Notes under the pieces: generated by a model | The model's database searches: none | Seen by the model: the letters and a program-made list of their open reading frames with translations, nothing else | What the model was told of the DNA's origin: nothing | From: Chryseobacterium sp. JUb7 | Lineage (GTDB): Bacteria > Bacteroidota > Bacteroidia > Flavobacteriales > Weeksellaceae | Assembly: GCF_024806495.1 (NCBI RefSeq) | Contig: NZ_JANUFF010000002.1 | Span: 124,001 to 188,000, forward strand | Direction of reading: 5' to 3' | DNA length: 64,000 nucleotides | Shown here: positions 1 through 8,571 of the stretch, one piece after another | How positions within the stretch are numbered: position 1 is the first letter of the stretch | Layout: every line of letters starts with the position of its first letter | Position numbers and translations under genes: made by a program

Positions 1-821
1 CAGCAGGCATGAGTGCTGTTGGCTTAAAGCCAATCGTTGAAGTACAGTTTGCGGACTATATTTATCCGGGAATCAATCAATTGATTACAGAAATATCAAA
101 ATCTAGCTACTTAAGCCAGGGAAAATTTCCGGTAAGTAATATTATCAGAGTTCCAATCGGAGCATACGGTGGAGGCGGCCCTTACCATAGTGGAAGCGTT
201 GAAAGCATCTTAGCGAATATTAAAGGAATTAAGATCGCCTATCCAAGTAACGCTGCCGATTTTAAAGGTTTATTGAAAGCGGCCTATTACGATCCCAATC
301 CAGTTGTTATGTTGGAGCATAAAGGTCTTTACTGGAGCAAAGTTCCAGGAACTGAAGATGCCAAAACCATTGAACCTGCGGAAGATTACATCCTACCTTT
401 CGGAAAAGGAAAAATCATCATTGAAGCTGATAAAAATGAAACTGAAAAAGGAAGAACTTTATTGGTTGTAACCTATGGAATGGGAGTTTACTGGGCTAAA
501 GAGGCAGCTAAAAACTTTAATGGAAGAGTGGAAGTTATTGATTTAAGAACCCTTATTCCTCTGGATGAAGAACTTGTTTTCGAAAGAGTAAAAGCTCACG
601 GAAAATGCATCGTTCTGACAGAAGAACAACTGAACAATTCATTCGCTGAAGCCTTTGCACACAGAATTTCGAAGAACTGCTTCAAATATCTTGATGCACC
701 GGTTGAAACAATGGGATCTTTAGACGTTCCTGCTGTTCCGATCAATTTAATTCTGGAAAAAGAAATGCTTCCGAACGCTGAAAAACTCAGCAACAAAATT
801 GAAGAAATGTTACAATACTAA
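1..821 (+). CDS. 2-oxoacid dehydrogenase E1 component, beta-type half (5'-truncated)
   Basis: The frame is open from base 3 with no start visible, so the gene begins before the window. The 272 residues seen are the transketolase-type beta half of a thiamine-diphosphate E1 component: a pyrimidine-binding domain starting with AGMSAVGLKPIVEVQFADYI, followed by a transketolase C-terminal domain (roughly residues 150-272, with TYGMGVYWA and IDLRTLIPLD). By family, E1 decarboxylates a 2-oxoacid and hands the acyl group to E2 lipoate; the branched-chain (2-oxoisovalerate) type fits best, but pyruvate-type E1 beta is not excluded. In Bacteroidota the alpha and beta parts are often fused in one chain; whether that holds here cannot be seen. 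A hairpin terminator follows directly. Confidence 0.85.
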   Translation, partial: AGMSAVGLKPIVEVQFADYIYPGINQLITEISKSSYLSQGKFPVSNIIRVPIGAYGGGGPYHSGSVESILANIKGIKIAYPSNAADFKGLLKAAYYDPNPVVMLEHKGLYWSKVPGTEDAKTIEPAEDYILPFGKGKIIIEADKNETEKGRTLLVVTYGMGVYWAKEAAKNFNGRVEVIDLRTLIPLDEELVFERVKAHGKCIVLTEEQLNNSFAEAFAHRISKNCFKYLDAPVETMGSLDVPAVPINLILEKEMLPNAEKLSNKIEEMLQY

Positions 822-833
822 ACATACCTTAAG

Positions 834-858
834 CCTCTAATTTTTTAGAGGTTTTTTT
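834..858 (+). terminator. Intrinsic terminator of the E1 gene
   Basis: The stem CCTCTAA / TTAGAGG (834-840 and 845-851) with a TTTT loop is followed by seven T. It lies 12 bases after the E1 stop codon. Confidence 0.85.
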
Positions 859-1014
859 ATGAGCTGTTTGTCATTAAATCTTATAACCTATTTAAATTAT
901 TAATCAAATAATACTATTTCCGGAACAAAAATTATTTCATAGATTTATTATAAAATTCAATTGGTATTCATTTTGCTTAAGTCATAACTTTCATTATAAC
1001 CCTCAACACAAATC

Positions 1015-2049
1015 ATGATTACAACAAAGTATTTTAACTACAGACAGGTTCTCAACTTATCCGGTTTTCATTTAATCTGGATATCCCTTTGGTGTACACT
1101 GATCGCCGTTTTATTTCACTTTTTTCACTGGCAGTGGATGACTATTCCATGGGTACCGGTTGCATTAATTGGTACTGCAGAAGCTTTTTTGGTTGGTTTT
1201 AAAAATAATCAGGCTTATGACAGATTATGGGAAGCCAGAAAAATATGGGGCGGAATTGTCAATTCAAGTCGATCATTCGCCTCAATGGTATATGCTTTTG
1301 ATGTTAAAAATGAAGAAGTAGGAACTTTTGATCTGGAAGACAGAAGAAAAAAAATTGTCCACCGTCATATTGCCTGGCTGTATGCCTTTCGTGAGCAGCT
1401 TTTGGTCCCGACAGAATGGGAACATATAAGCACGGAAGAATCTCATCACCACTACAACATCAATCACAGAAGAAACAGACTGATAAAAGCAGGCTTCCCT
1501 GACTACGGAAGAACGTCTCTTTTCCTTAACAAATACCTTTCGGAAGAAGAAGCTGAATTACAATCAAAATATAAAAATTTTGCAACTTATTTGATTTCCC
1601 AGCAGGCGAAAGATGTTAATGATTTAAAAAATACCAAAGCGATCTCCGATTTCAATCAGGTCCAGTTGCAGACCGCACTCAACGAGTTTTATGGTTTTCA
1701 GGGGCAGGCTGAAAGAATTAAAAAATTTCCTTCTCCGAGGCAGTTTGCCAGTACTGCATTTATCTTCAATGTACTTTTTATCATGTTGCTTCCCTTGGGA
1801 TTGGTTAATGAATTTGAAAAATTAGGCGACTGGGGAATCTGGACATCTATCCCCTTCTGTATCACGATTGGCTGGATCTACATTATCATGGAACTGGTAG
1901 GAGATTATTCCGAAAACCCTTTTGCAGGCTTAATGTTTGATGTTCCGATGCTTTCTATCTGCAGAACGATAGAAATTGATCTTTTGCAAATGACAGGAGA
2001 AACAGATCTTCCGGATCCTATTTCCTCTAAAAATGGAGTTCTGATTTAA
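1015..2049 (+). CDS. Bestrophin-family anion channel (membrane protein)
   Basis: A 344-residue membrane protein of the bacterial bestrophin (UPF0187/YneE) family, whose members form pentameric ion channels in the inner membrane. Visible family features are an N-terminal hydrophobic segment after LNLSGFHLIW, the conserved stretch FKNNQAYDRLWEARKIWGGI (residues about 62-81), and late hydrophobic segments (FIFNVLFIMLLPLGL; SIPFCITIGWIYIIMELVGD) followed by NPF and DVPM, as in the bestrophin C-terminal region. The gene stands alone, 194 bases after E1, and converges with the Lrp/AsnC gene with only four bases between them. Ion selectivity cannot be told from sequence. Confidence 0.85.
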   Translation: MITTKYFNYRQVLNLSGFHLIWISLWCTLIAVLFHFFHWQWMTIPWVPVALIGTAEAFLVGFKNNQAYDRLWEARKIWGGIVNSSRSFASMVYAFDVKNEEVGTFDLEDRRKKIVHRHIAWLYAFREQLLVPTEWEHISTEESHHHYNINHRRNRLIKAGFPDYGRTSLFLNKYLSEEEAELQSKYKNFATYLISQQAKDVNDLKNTKAISDFNQVQLQTALNEFYGFQGQAERIKKFPSPRQFASTAFIFNVLFIMLLPLGLVNEFEKLGDWGIWTSIPFCITIGWIYIIMELVGDYSENPFAGLMFDVPMLSICRTIEIDLLQMTGETDLPDPISSKNGVLI

Positions 2050-2053
2050 AAAG

Positions 2054-2512
2054 TTAAAGAACTATAGCTGTTGTATTCTTCACCTCAGAAATCATAAACG
2101 AACTGTGAGTGCTTGCAATATGCTGTAAGGTTGTCAGTTTTGTCAGCATAAAATTTCTGTAGTCGGCGATATCTCTCACTCCTATTTTAAGAATATAGTC
2201 ATAATCACCACTTACATGGAAACATTCTGTGACTTCGTGTAAGTTCATAATTTCTTTTTCAAAATGAAGCACATATTCTTTTTTATGCTGCAAAAGCTTT
2301 ACATGGCATAAAACGATAAAATCCCTGTTAATTTTCTGTTTGTCAAGCAAGGCAACATATTTTGATATTACACCATTATTTTCAAGCTTTTTAATGCGTT
2401 CATATACTGCAGTAATCGACAAACCTAACTTATAAGACAGTTCTTTGGTCGTTTGTTTGGAATCTTCCTGCAAAAAAAGGAGCAGTTTTTTATCAACATC
2501 ATCAAAGTCCAT
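2054..2512 (-). CDS. Lrp/AsnC-family transcriptional regulator
   Basis: About 152 residues from ATG at 2512, the usual Lrp/AsnC length. The N-terminal helix-turn-helix (MDFDDVDKKLLLFLQ, then TTKELSYKLGLSITAVYERI) is followed by an alpha-beta RAM effector domain (HVSGDYDYILKIGVRDIADY). In-frame TTG at 2530 would add six residues; ATG at 2512 was chosen because it matches the typical family start. The gene is divergent from the PLP-dependent sulfur amino-acid lyase at 2670, a layout seen where Lrp/AsnC proteins control an amino-acid catabolic gene in response to its substrate. That regulatory link is inference. A TATATTTG -7 element sits at 2544-2551. Confidence 0.88.
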   Translation of the reverse strand: MDFDDVDKKLLLFLQEDSKQTTKELSYKLGLSITAVYERIKKLENNGVISKYVALLDKQKINRDFIVLCHVKLLQHKKEYVLHFEKEIMNLHEVTECFHVSGDYDYILKIGVRDIADYRNFMLTKLTTLQHIASTHSSFMISEVKNTTAIVL

Positions 2513-2543
2513 AGATAATTTTTTGGTCAAAATTTACATTTAT

Positions 2544-2551
2544 CAAATATA
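2544..2551 (-). promoter_or_regulatory. Bacteroidota-type -7 element of the Lrp/AsnC gene
   Basis: TATATTTG on the minus strand matches TAnnTTTG and lies about 31 bases upstream of the ATG. No TTG is found at the usual spacing. It lies in the 150-base AT-rich divergent region shared with the PLP enzyme, where an Lrp-type regulator would be expected to bind. Confidence 0.5.
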
Positions 2552-2669
2552 ACAAACTTTTTATCTATTAAATAAACAAAGTATAGTTTTATATTCTAAT
2601 ATATTAAAAATTAATTGTAATAGTTTCGGAATTATTTCATATTTAACCCAACAAAAGGTAAAAACATTT

Positions 2670-3896
2670 ATGGAAAATTTTAATGCAGCAAATGAAATAC
2701 AGGATCTACAATATTTTGGAGAATTCGGTGGTGTAAATCCATCTATTTCAGACAGTTCAACCTATACTTTTCTCTCTGCAAAAACGATGTTCGACACATT
2801 TGAGGGAAATGCAGACGGATGTTATTTATATTCAAGACATTCATCTCCTATGAATCTGTATCTTTCACAGGCTTTGGCCAAAATGGAAAATACGGAGACA
2901 GCCAATGTAACCGCTTCCGGAATGGGAGCTATCACATCGGTTTTAATGCAAATCTGCAAAGCCGGAAACCACATCATTTCAAGCAGAACAATTTATGGAG
3001 GAACCTATGCTTTCCTTAAAAACTTCCTTCCTCCTTTTAACATTGACACTACATTTTTAGATATTAATAATTTTGAAGCCATCGAAGCTTCAATACAGCC
3101 AAATACAAAGGTTATCTATTGTGAAAGTGTAAGCAATCCGCTTTTAGAGGTGGCTGACCTGAGAAAACTTTCTGCAATCTGCAAAAAACACAATTTAAAA
3201 CTGATTGTTGACAATACTTTTTCACCTTTAAATATATCGCCAACCTTACTTGGAGCTGATGTTGTGATTCATTCACTGACAAAGTTTATCAACGGAAGCA
3301 GCGATACCGTAGGAGGCGTTTATTGTGCCAGCCAGGAATTCATTAATGACACCAAAAATGTTAACAACGGCGCATGCATGCTCCTTGGTCCTACCATGGA
3401 CAGTTTCCGTTCGGCAAGTATTTTAAAAAACCTTAGAACCTTACATATCAGAATCAAGCAGCATAGCCATAATGCCTTATATCTTGCAGAAAGATTTGAA
3501 AAAGATGGCTTAAAAGTTTCTTATCCGGGATTACCGTCTCATAAAGATCATGAATTAATGAAAAGCATGATGCATGAGGAATACGGATTCGGAGGATTAC
3601 TGACTTTAGACGCCGGAACCACAGAAAAAGCCAATGAGCTTATGGAATTGATGCAGCAGGAAAACTTAGGTTATCTGGCGGTAAGCTTAGGCTTTTATAA
3701 AACTTTATTCTCATGCTCCGGAAGCTCAACTTCATCCGAAATTCCTGAAGAAGAACGTGAAGCTATGGGAATTTCCGATGGATTGATCAGATTTTCAATA
3801 GGGCTTGATCATGACATCGAACGAACATACGAGAAAATGAAAGAATGCATGCTGAAAGTAGGTGTTCTCAACCATGAAACCATTTCCATATTCTAA
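2670..3896 (+). CDS. Cys/Met-metabolism PLP-dependent enzyme (methionine gamma-lyase-like)
   Basis: A 408-residue fold-type I PLP enzyme of the gamma-family (methionine gamma-lyase, cystathionine gamma-synthase/lyase, O-acetylhomoserine sulfhydrylase). The phosphate/ring region TASGMGAITSVL, the YCESVSNPLLEVADL segment, DNTFSPL and the PLP-lysine region VIHSLTKFINGSSDTVGG (Schiff-base lysine in SLTKF) are all visible, and the C-terminal SLGFYKTLFSCSGSSTSSEI matches the substrate-binding loop. These enzymes cleave or build C-S bonds in methionine, cysteine or homocysteine. The divergent Lrp/AsnC gene suggests amino-acid-responsive catabolism, favouring methionine gamma-lyase, but exact substrate cannot be fixed by eye. 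It ends at a bidirectional terminator shared with the convergent glycosyltransferase gene. Confidence 0.85.
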   Translation: MENFNAANEIQDLQYFGEFGGVNPSISDSSTYTFLSAKTMFDTFEGNADGCYLYSRHSSPMNLYLSQALAKMENTETANVTASGMGAITSVLMQICKAGNHIISSRTIYGGTYAFLKNFLPPFNIDTTFLDINNFEAIEASIQPNTKVIYCESVSNPLLEVADLRKLSAICKKHNLKLIVDNTFSPLNISPTLLGADVVIHSLTKFINGSSDTVGGVYCASQEFINDTKNVNNGACMLLGPTMDSFRSASILKNLRTLHIRIKQHSHNALYLAERFEKDGLKVSYPGLPSHKDHELMKSMMHEEYGFGGLLTLDAGTTEKANELMELMQQENLGYLAVSLGFYKTLFSCSGSSTSSEIPEEEREAMGISDGLIRFSIGLDHDIERTYEKMKECMLKVGVLNHETISIF

Positions 3897-3908
3897 TTTT
3901 ATTGTAAT

Positions 3909-3940
3909 AAAAGCCGTTGTTATCAATGGCTTTTGTTTTT
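3909..3940. terminator. Bidirectional terminator between PLP enzyme and glycosyltransferase
   Basis: Stem AAAAGCCGTTG / CAATGGCTTTT around a TTAT loop (3909-3934, with one G-T wobble). T-rich sequence follows on the plus strand and the AAAA end supplies T on the minus strand, so it can serve both convergent genes. Confidence 0.8.
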
Positions 3941-3941
3941 T

Positions 3942-4949
3942 CTAATCTTTTTTATGAAAATGTTTTGGAAATGCGTCTTCAGGCTTCATTCTGAAAATAT
4001 TCAGCAATACCCACGATTTCAGAAATCCGTATCCGTAGGAAAACATCTGAATATAGGTCGATATAACAGCCATCCCTGCAATACTTATATTTTTAGTCAC
4101 CCATAAAGCGTGGAATAAGACCATAAAAGTATACAATCCATAAAAAGCCAGAATAATCCCTCTTCCCAAAATAAAATACTCTATAAACCCTAAAATATAA
4201 CCTAACATAAACAACGTAGGGAAAGCAAAAGAAATTTTCACATAATTCGGATGCCTCTGATTAAGAATAGGTCTTGCACAGCCAAACTGATAGACCTGTT
4301 TTGAAAATTTCCCAAAATCTACCCTGCGTTTATGATACACAGCAATAGTATCAAAAAAAGCGGTAGTATAGCCATTTTCCCAGAGTGTCATCGAAAGATC
4401 CGGATCCTCTCCTATTCTCATTTCTGAAAAACCACCGACTTTATCAAAAACTTCTTTTTTCACACCCATATTGAAACTTCTGGGCTGAAATTTGGAAACT
4501 GCTTTTTTATTTCCTCTGATTCCTCCGGTTGTAAAAACGGACGTCATCGAATAAGAAATTGCTTTCTGCATCAGGTTAAAACCTTTATGTGCCTTATCTG
4601 CACCTCCAAAAGCATCACAAGGAATTTCAACAATACTTTTTTTGATATTTTCAATATAATCTTTCTCCACAATCACATCACTGTCAACAAATACAAGCCA
4701 TTCGTTCTGAGCTTTTCCTGCTCCAAAATTTCTTGTCAGCCCCGGTCCGGAATTTTCTTTCCTGAAATATTTAATATCTAATATCGTATTAAAATTATTG
4801 ATCGTAGGCTTAAGATCTACAAAAGATCCGTCATCGACAATAATGATTTCAAATGCTCTATCGGACTGAACTGTAAGGGAGTTCAACAATTCGAAAAGCT
4901 CGTCTTTTCGATTAAAAATAGCAACGACTATGGAGATTGTAGGATTCAA
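3942..4949 (-). CDS. Family 2 glycosyltransferase with C-terminal membrane segments
   Basis: A 335-residue GT-A fold glycosyltransferase (GT2). The N-terminus ISIVVAIFNRKDELFELLNS leads into IIIVDDGS, then VFVDSDV (DXD-type metal/nucleotide-sugar site, about residue 90), a GEDPDLS motif, and two hydrophobic C-terminal stretches (FAFPTLFMLGYILGFIEYF; GIILAFYGLYTFMVLFHALW), so it is probably anchored in the inner membrane and transfers a sugar to a lipid or surface polysaccharide. No ATG precedes the GT2 fold: the frame opens after a stop at about codon -5 and the only usual start is TTG at 4949. Sugar and acceptor are unknown. Confidence 0.85.
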   Translation of the reverse strand: MNPTISIVVAIFNRKDELFELLNSLTVQSDRAFEIIIVDDGSFVDLKPTINNFNTILDIKYFRKENSGPGLTRNFGAGKAQNEWLVFVDSDVIVEKDYIENIKKSIVEIPCDAFGGADKAHKGFNLMQKAISYSMTSVFTTGGIRGNKKAVSKFQPRSFNMGVKKEVFDKVGGFSEMRIGEDPDLSMTLWENGYTTAFFDTIAVYHKRRVDFGKFSKQVYQFGCARPILNQRHPNYVKISFAFPTLFMLGYILGFIEYFILGRGIILAFYGLYTFMVLFHALWVTKNISIAGMAVISTYIQMFSYGYGFLKSWVLLNIFRMKPEDAFPKHFHKKD

Positions 4950-5448
4950 ATTGAAAATTTCTCAAAATTACTTATTCAGAAATGAACTTACAAACAGTTT
5001 ATGATAATTTTTGATTTCTGAATCTTTAAAAGCAGATGAGCACACCTATAATTTCAAATGAACAAAATTGCCCCCTGATTCATCAATTATAAAAATATTT
5101 ATTTAAACAAATTATATTAAAAATATACACAAGAAAAACAACACAATACTAGTATATCCTTATTATTTTTAAGATATAAACCAAAGCCTATATAATGAAT
5201 GTAACTTTTAATTATGATGTACTTATTAAAATTTTATCCTTAAAGGAAATAATGATTTTAATTTAATAATTAATTTATCATCTATTTAGAATTTAATTAA
5301 CATTTATCGTATACTACTTTCATACTACTTTTATCTAACACCCTATAAATCAAATACTATATAGATACCATTATTGTCTTTTCCTTCATTTGTATTCGTT
5401 TTAAAATTTAGAGATATCCTAAGTTTGCATCAACAAAAAAACAAACAA
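4950..5448. other. 499-base AT-rich non-coding region upstream of the repeat protein
   Basis: No credible gene was seen. Near the right end a decamer ATACTACTTT occurs twice at 5311-5320 and 5322-5331. A -7 element lies at 5420-5427. The rest is AT-rich sequence without clear structure. Confidence 0.5.
5420..5427 (+). promoter_or_regulatory. -7 promoter element of the repeat protein gene
   Basis: TAAGTTTG matches TAnnTTTG. Transcription would start near 5432, 15-20 bases before ATG 5449. This places the possible in-frame start at 5374 upstream of the transcript and supports the downstream ATG. No good -33 TTG is seen at 17-23 bases. Confidence 0.5.
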
Positions 5449-7902
5449 ATGAAAAAAATATTAATTCTTGTTGGTACGATAAGTGCATCATTTGCCATGG
5501 CTCAGGTAGGAGTAAATACCCCAAATCCTCAAACGACACTTGACGTAACTGCTAAAAATGCTACTGGTACCACCACAAATGTTGATGGGTTTTTAGCTCC
5601 CAGAGTTACCAGACAAAGAGCTCAAAATATGACGGGTGTTCCTACCTCAACAATGATTTACATCAACAACGTTTCCACAGGGACTCAAACAGGAACAACC
5701 ATTAATGTAGATGCAGTAGGCTACTATTATTTTAATGGGACAATTTGGGTAAAACTAGATAACCCAAGTAATAAGTCAAGCTCTGTAAATATTTACAATT
5801 CCAATGGGACTCTTGAAAGCAACAGAACCGTTGCTCAAGATAATAATACATTAGCGTTTACAAGTACGGCTACTACCGGAACGAATCATTTCTCCGTAGA
5901 CGGGAATACTTTTTCTGTCAACGCAGCTAATCATAGAATAGGTTTAGGTACAACAAACCCTCAAAATAAACTTGATCTAGGAACAGACGCGGGGCCAACT
6001 GTTACAGATGCAGCCGGTAAAAAACTAGCTGTGTACAATAACGCAGGCGGAACATCATTTTATGGTCTGGGGGTAAGCCCTGCAAGATTACAGTTTCACG
6101 CTTCATCAGCAGCCACAGATGCACCAGGAGCTGTATTGGCTTCCAATGGTAATTTCGGGATAGGAACAACAGATCCCACTAACAGGCTGGATGTAAGATC
6201 TACTTCTTCAGGAGCTGTAAAAATTGTAGACGGTACACAGGGAGCAAGCAAAGTACTTACGTCTGATGCCAATGGTGTAGCAACATGGCAGAATGTTCCC
6301 GCCACTACAAATACCAATATATATAATTCTAACGGCACCCTCGAAAGCAACAGAACTGTCGCTCAAGCTAATAATACCTTGGCATTTACAAGCACAGCTA
6401 CTACAGGAACGAATCATTTCTCTGTAGATGGGAATACATTTTCTGTCAACGCAGCTAATCACAGAATAGGTTTGGGTACAACAAACCCTCAAAATAAACT
6501 TGATCTAGGAACAGATGTAGGATTAGCTGCTACTGATGCAGCCGCTAAAAAACTGGCTGTTTATAATAACGCAGGCGGAACATCATTTTATGGTCTGGGA
6601 GTAAGTCCAACCAGATTACAATTCCATGCTTCATCAGCAGCTACAGATGCACCGGGAGCAGTATTATTAACGAATGGTAATTTCGGGATAGGAACACCAG
6701 ATCCCACTAACAGACTGGACGTAAGATCTACAACTTCCGGAGCAGTAAAAATTGTAGATGGTACACAGGGTGCCAACAAAGTATTAACATCAGATGCTAA
6801 CGGTGTTGCAACATGGCAGAATGCTCCTGCATCCGCAAGCACCAATATTTATAACTCAAACGGGACACTTACCGGAAACCGTGTGGTGACACAAAATGCC
6901 AATACTTTAGCTTTTGTAGGATCAGCCGTTAATTCATTCTCTGTAGACGGTACTACACTATCAGTAGATGGTGCCAATGACCGAGTAGGTTTAGGAACAT
7001 CCTCACCTCAGACAAAACTTCATGTAGTATCTGCAAATACACCTAATTCTTACCGATATAACTTGATTGATGCTCCTGCAACAACTGGTAACGGTGTTAT
7101 TCTGGCGTTAAGAAACACTTCTCCAATAGCATCCGGAAATATGTCTCTTTTAGGCTTTACTAACAGTGGTACAACTTCCGGAGGAGCCAACTGGGCTATC
7201 GGATCAAGCCGTACAGCAAATTCTGAGGATTTTTATTTTGGAAATTCTACGGGAGGAGCGTTAATTGAACGAGTGAGAATCAAAGGAGATACCGGAAATG
7301 TTGGGATAGGAACCAATGCTCCTACTACAAAATTACACGTCAATTCATCGAGTCCTGCCGTAAGAATTGTTGACGGTACACAAGGTGCAGGAAAAGTTTT
7401 AACTTCTGACGCTAACGGGAATGCATCGTGGGTAACAAATAATACTTCCAATCCTGTTGTGATGTCTTCAATGGGTCCCGGAGTTACGTTAAATGCTTCT
7501 ATCGCAGGAACCCAAGGAACCAATACAGGAACCACAATTACACTCCCTGCAAACAGTAAATATGTTGTCATATGTTATATGTTAGTAGGTACTAAAAATC
7601 AGGTTCCCTCAAATGGATATGGATGGATACAAAGTACCTTTACAGAATCTCCTTCAAGTAATACCCATAGTTCTGATATCCAGGGGTCATACTTCATTAG
7701 TGGAGCCATTATACCGAATCAAAACACTTTTAGTATGATAACCGGCTCTATTATTATTAACAATACCACTTCTTCACCAAAAACTTATTATTATAGAGTA
7801 AGAATTGCCAATTCAACTAATCTGGGTGCAGGTAATGAGATTGTTAATTTTGGAGGTACAGCATGGGGAGAAAACAACCTATACGCAGTTCCGATTAACT
7901 AA
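5449..7902 (+). CDS. Large secreted repeat protein (tail-fibre/adhesin-like)
   Basis: 817 residues from ATG 5449, chosen because a signal peptide (MKKILILVGTISASFAMAQ) begins there; an in-frame ATG at 5374 would add 25 non-signal residues. The mature protein is low in charge and rich in Gly, Thr, Asn and Ser. It repeats short beta-type units such as GIGTTDPTNRLDV and VGLGTSSPQTKLHV, a pattern typical of fibrous surface or phage-tail-like proteins. Two 176-residue copies beginning NIYNSNGTLESNRT (bases 5788-6315 and 6316-6843) and a diverged third start (6844) follow each other. The last 150 residues are a different beta-rich domain. A paralogue lies on the minus strand at 29741-31447. Adhesion or matrix function is inference. 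Confidence 0.75.
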   Translation: MKKILILVGTISASFAMAQVGVNTPNPQTTLDVTAKNATGTTTNVDGFLAPRVTRQRAQNMTGVPTSTMIYINNVSTGTQTGTTINVDAVGYYYFNGTIWVKLDNPSNKSSSVNIYNSNGTLESNRTVAQDNNTLAFTSTATTGTNHFSVDGNTFSVNAANHRIGLGTTNPQNKLDLGTDAGPTVTDAAGKKLAVYNNAGGTSFYGLGVSPARLQFHASSAATDAPGAVLASNGNFGIGTTDPTNRLDVRSTSSGAVKIVDGTQGASKVLTSDANGVATWQNVPATTNTNIYNSNGTLESNRTVAQANNTLAFTSTATTGTNHFSVDGNTFSVNAANHRIGLGTTNPQNKLDLGTDVGLAATDAAAKKLAVYNNAGGTSFYGLGVSPTRLQFHASSAATDAPGAVLLTNGNFGIGTPDPTNRLDVRSTTSGAVKIVDGTQGANKVLTSDANGVATWQNAPASASTNIYNSNGTLTGNRVVTQNANTLAFVGSAVNSFSVDGTTLSVDGANDRVGLGTSSPQTKLHVVSANTPNSYRYNLIDAPATTGNGVILALRNTSPIASGNMSLLGFTNSGTTSGGANWAIGSSRTANSEDFYFGNSTGGALIERVRIKGDTGNVGIGTNAPTTKLHVNSSSPAVRIVDGTQGAGKVLTSDANGNASWVTNNTSNPVVMSSMGPGVTLNASIAGTQGTNTGTTITLPANSKYVVICYMLVGTKNQVPSNGYGWIQSTFTESPSSNTHSSDIQGSYFISGAIIPNQNTFSMITGSIIINNTTSSPKTYYYRVRIANSTNLGAGNEIVNFGGTAWGENNLYAVPIN
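5788..6843 (+). repeat. Two tandem 528-bp in-gene repeats
   Basis: The phrase encoding NIYNSNGTL recurs at 5788, 6316 and 6844, exactly 528 bases apart each time. Copies one and two are nearly the same at protein level over all 176 residues (differences include DAG/VGL and ARL/TRL). After 6844 the similarity fades within about 40 residues. The exact period keeps the reading frame, so copy number could change without breaking the gene. Confidence 0.9.
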
Positions 7903-7936
7903 AAATAAAACCACACAACCAATTTAATAAGCTTTA

Positions 7937-7967
7937 AAGGTTTCATATATTTTATGAAGCCTTTTTT
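7937..7967 (+). terminator. Intrinsic terminator of the repeat protein gene
   Basis: Stem AAGGTTTCAT / ATGAAGCCTT (7937-7946 and 7954-7963, one G-T wobble) followed by TTTTTT. It lies 35 bases after the stop codon and before the convergent membrane-protein gene. Confidence 0.8.
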
Positions 7968-7987
7968 GTTTTACTAAATTTATCTTT

Positions 7988-8395
7988 TTAAATAAATAGC
8001 CCTGACTTGAAATAAATTCCCATAACAGCCGATATAAAAAATAATATGGCAGAAAAACTGAACAGCAACAACTGAAAGAAACTTTTAAAATAATAAAGCT
8101 CCAGAACATGGAGGATAAAAAAGAAAACAAAGGCAATCCCCAATCCAATCAACGAACTGACAACAAGAGTCTGTATGTAATTTCCAGTGGGTAAAGGATC
8201 TTTAAAAACAATATAAAACAAAACTGAAGTAATTGCTAAAAATGCAATACTTACTTTTTCAACAATATATTTTACTTTTTTGTTCTCTTTAGGTTTCTCA
8301 TCATCCCCTATATTTTTGGAGGACGAATTATCATTTCCAAAGACAGTCAGAAAATCCACTATTCCTTCCAGAGCATCAAGAAAATCAAATGGCAT
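7988..8395 (-). CDS. Small membrane protein of unknown function
   Basis: 135 residues from ATG 8395 (MPFDFLDALEGIVDFLTVFG). A short acidic/polar linker with KPKENKKVKY is followed by three hydrophobic segments: IAFLAITSVLFYIVF, then TLVVSSLIGLGIAFVFFFIL, and LLLFSFSAILFFISAVMGIYF at the C-terminus. I do not recognise the family. Longer in-frame starts at 8482 and 8452 exist, but a complete TTG-N19-TATATTTG promoter (8416-8445) lies inside that extension, so transcription probably begins after those codons. Nothing nearby indicates a role. Confidence 0.6.
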   Translation of the reverse strand: MPFDFLDALEGIVDFLTVFGNDNSSSKNIGDDEKPKENKKVKYIVEKVSIAFLAITSVLFYIVFKDPLPTGNYIQTLVVSSLIGLGIAFVFFFILHVLELYYFKSFFQLLLFSFSAILFFISAVMGIYFKSGLFI

Positions 8396-8415
8396 ATGTA
8401 TTAGTTTGAATTTTC

Positions 8416-8445
8416 CAAATATAAAATAAATCCTACCAGATTCAA
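8416..8445 (-). promoter_or_regulatory. Full consensus promoter (TTG-N19-TATATTTG)
   Basis: On the minus strand TTG (8445-8443), a 19-base spacer and TATATTTG (8423-8416) match the flavobacterial housekeeping promoter in both elements and spacing. It would start RNA near 8410, 15 bases before ATG 8395, and decides that start. Confidence 0.7.
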
Positions 8446-8485
8446 TCTTCATTTTTTCATTTAAAATAAAAAAGCTCAACAACCT

Positions 8486-8548
8486 AAAAAAAATATCGCC
8501 ACGCTAAGCCGCATGATCTTTTTCGGATCTATAACAGCTCAGCATGGC
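8486..8548 (-). terminator. Terminator of the rRNA methyltransferase gene
   Basis: On the minus strand a 12-base stem (8548-8537 with 8509-8498, two mismatches) and a 27-base loop are followed by GATA and eight T (8493-8486). It lies 24 bases after the stop codon. The long loop makes it slightly atypical. Confidence 0.55.
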
Positions 8549-8571
8549 AACTTTTATAGTAATCTGAATCT

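Noticed and set aside
5374..5448. 25-residue N-terminal extension of the repeat protein
   Set aside because: No signal-peptide character; a -7 element inside it suggests it is not transcribed, and a good signal peptide begins at 5449.
5449..7902. Phage tail-fibre region
   Set aside because: Tail-like beta repeats are present, but no phage structural, lysis or integrase genes are near and a signal peptide points to secretion.
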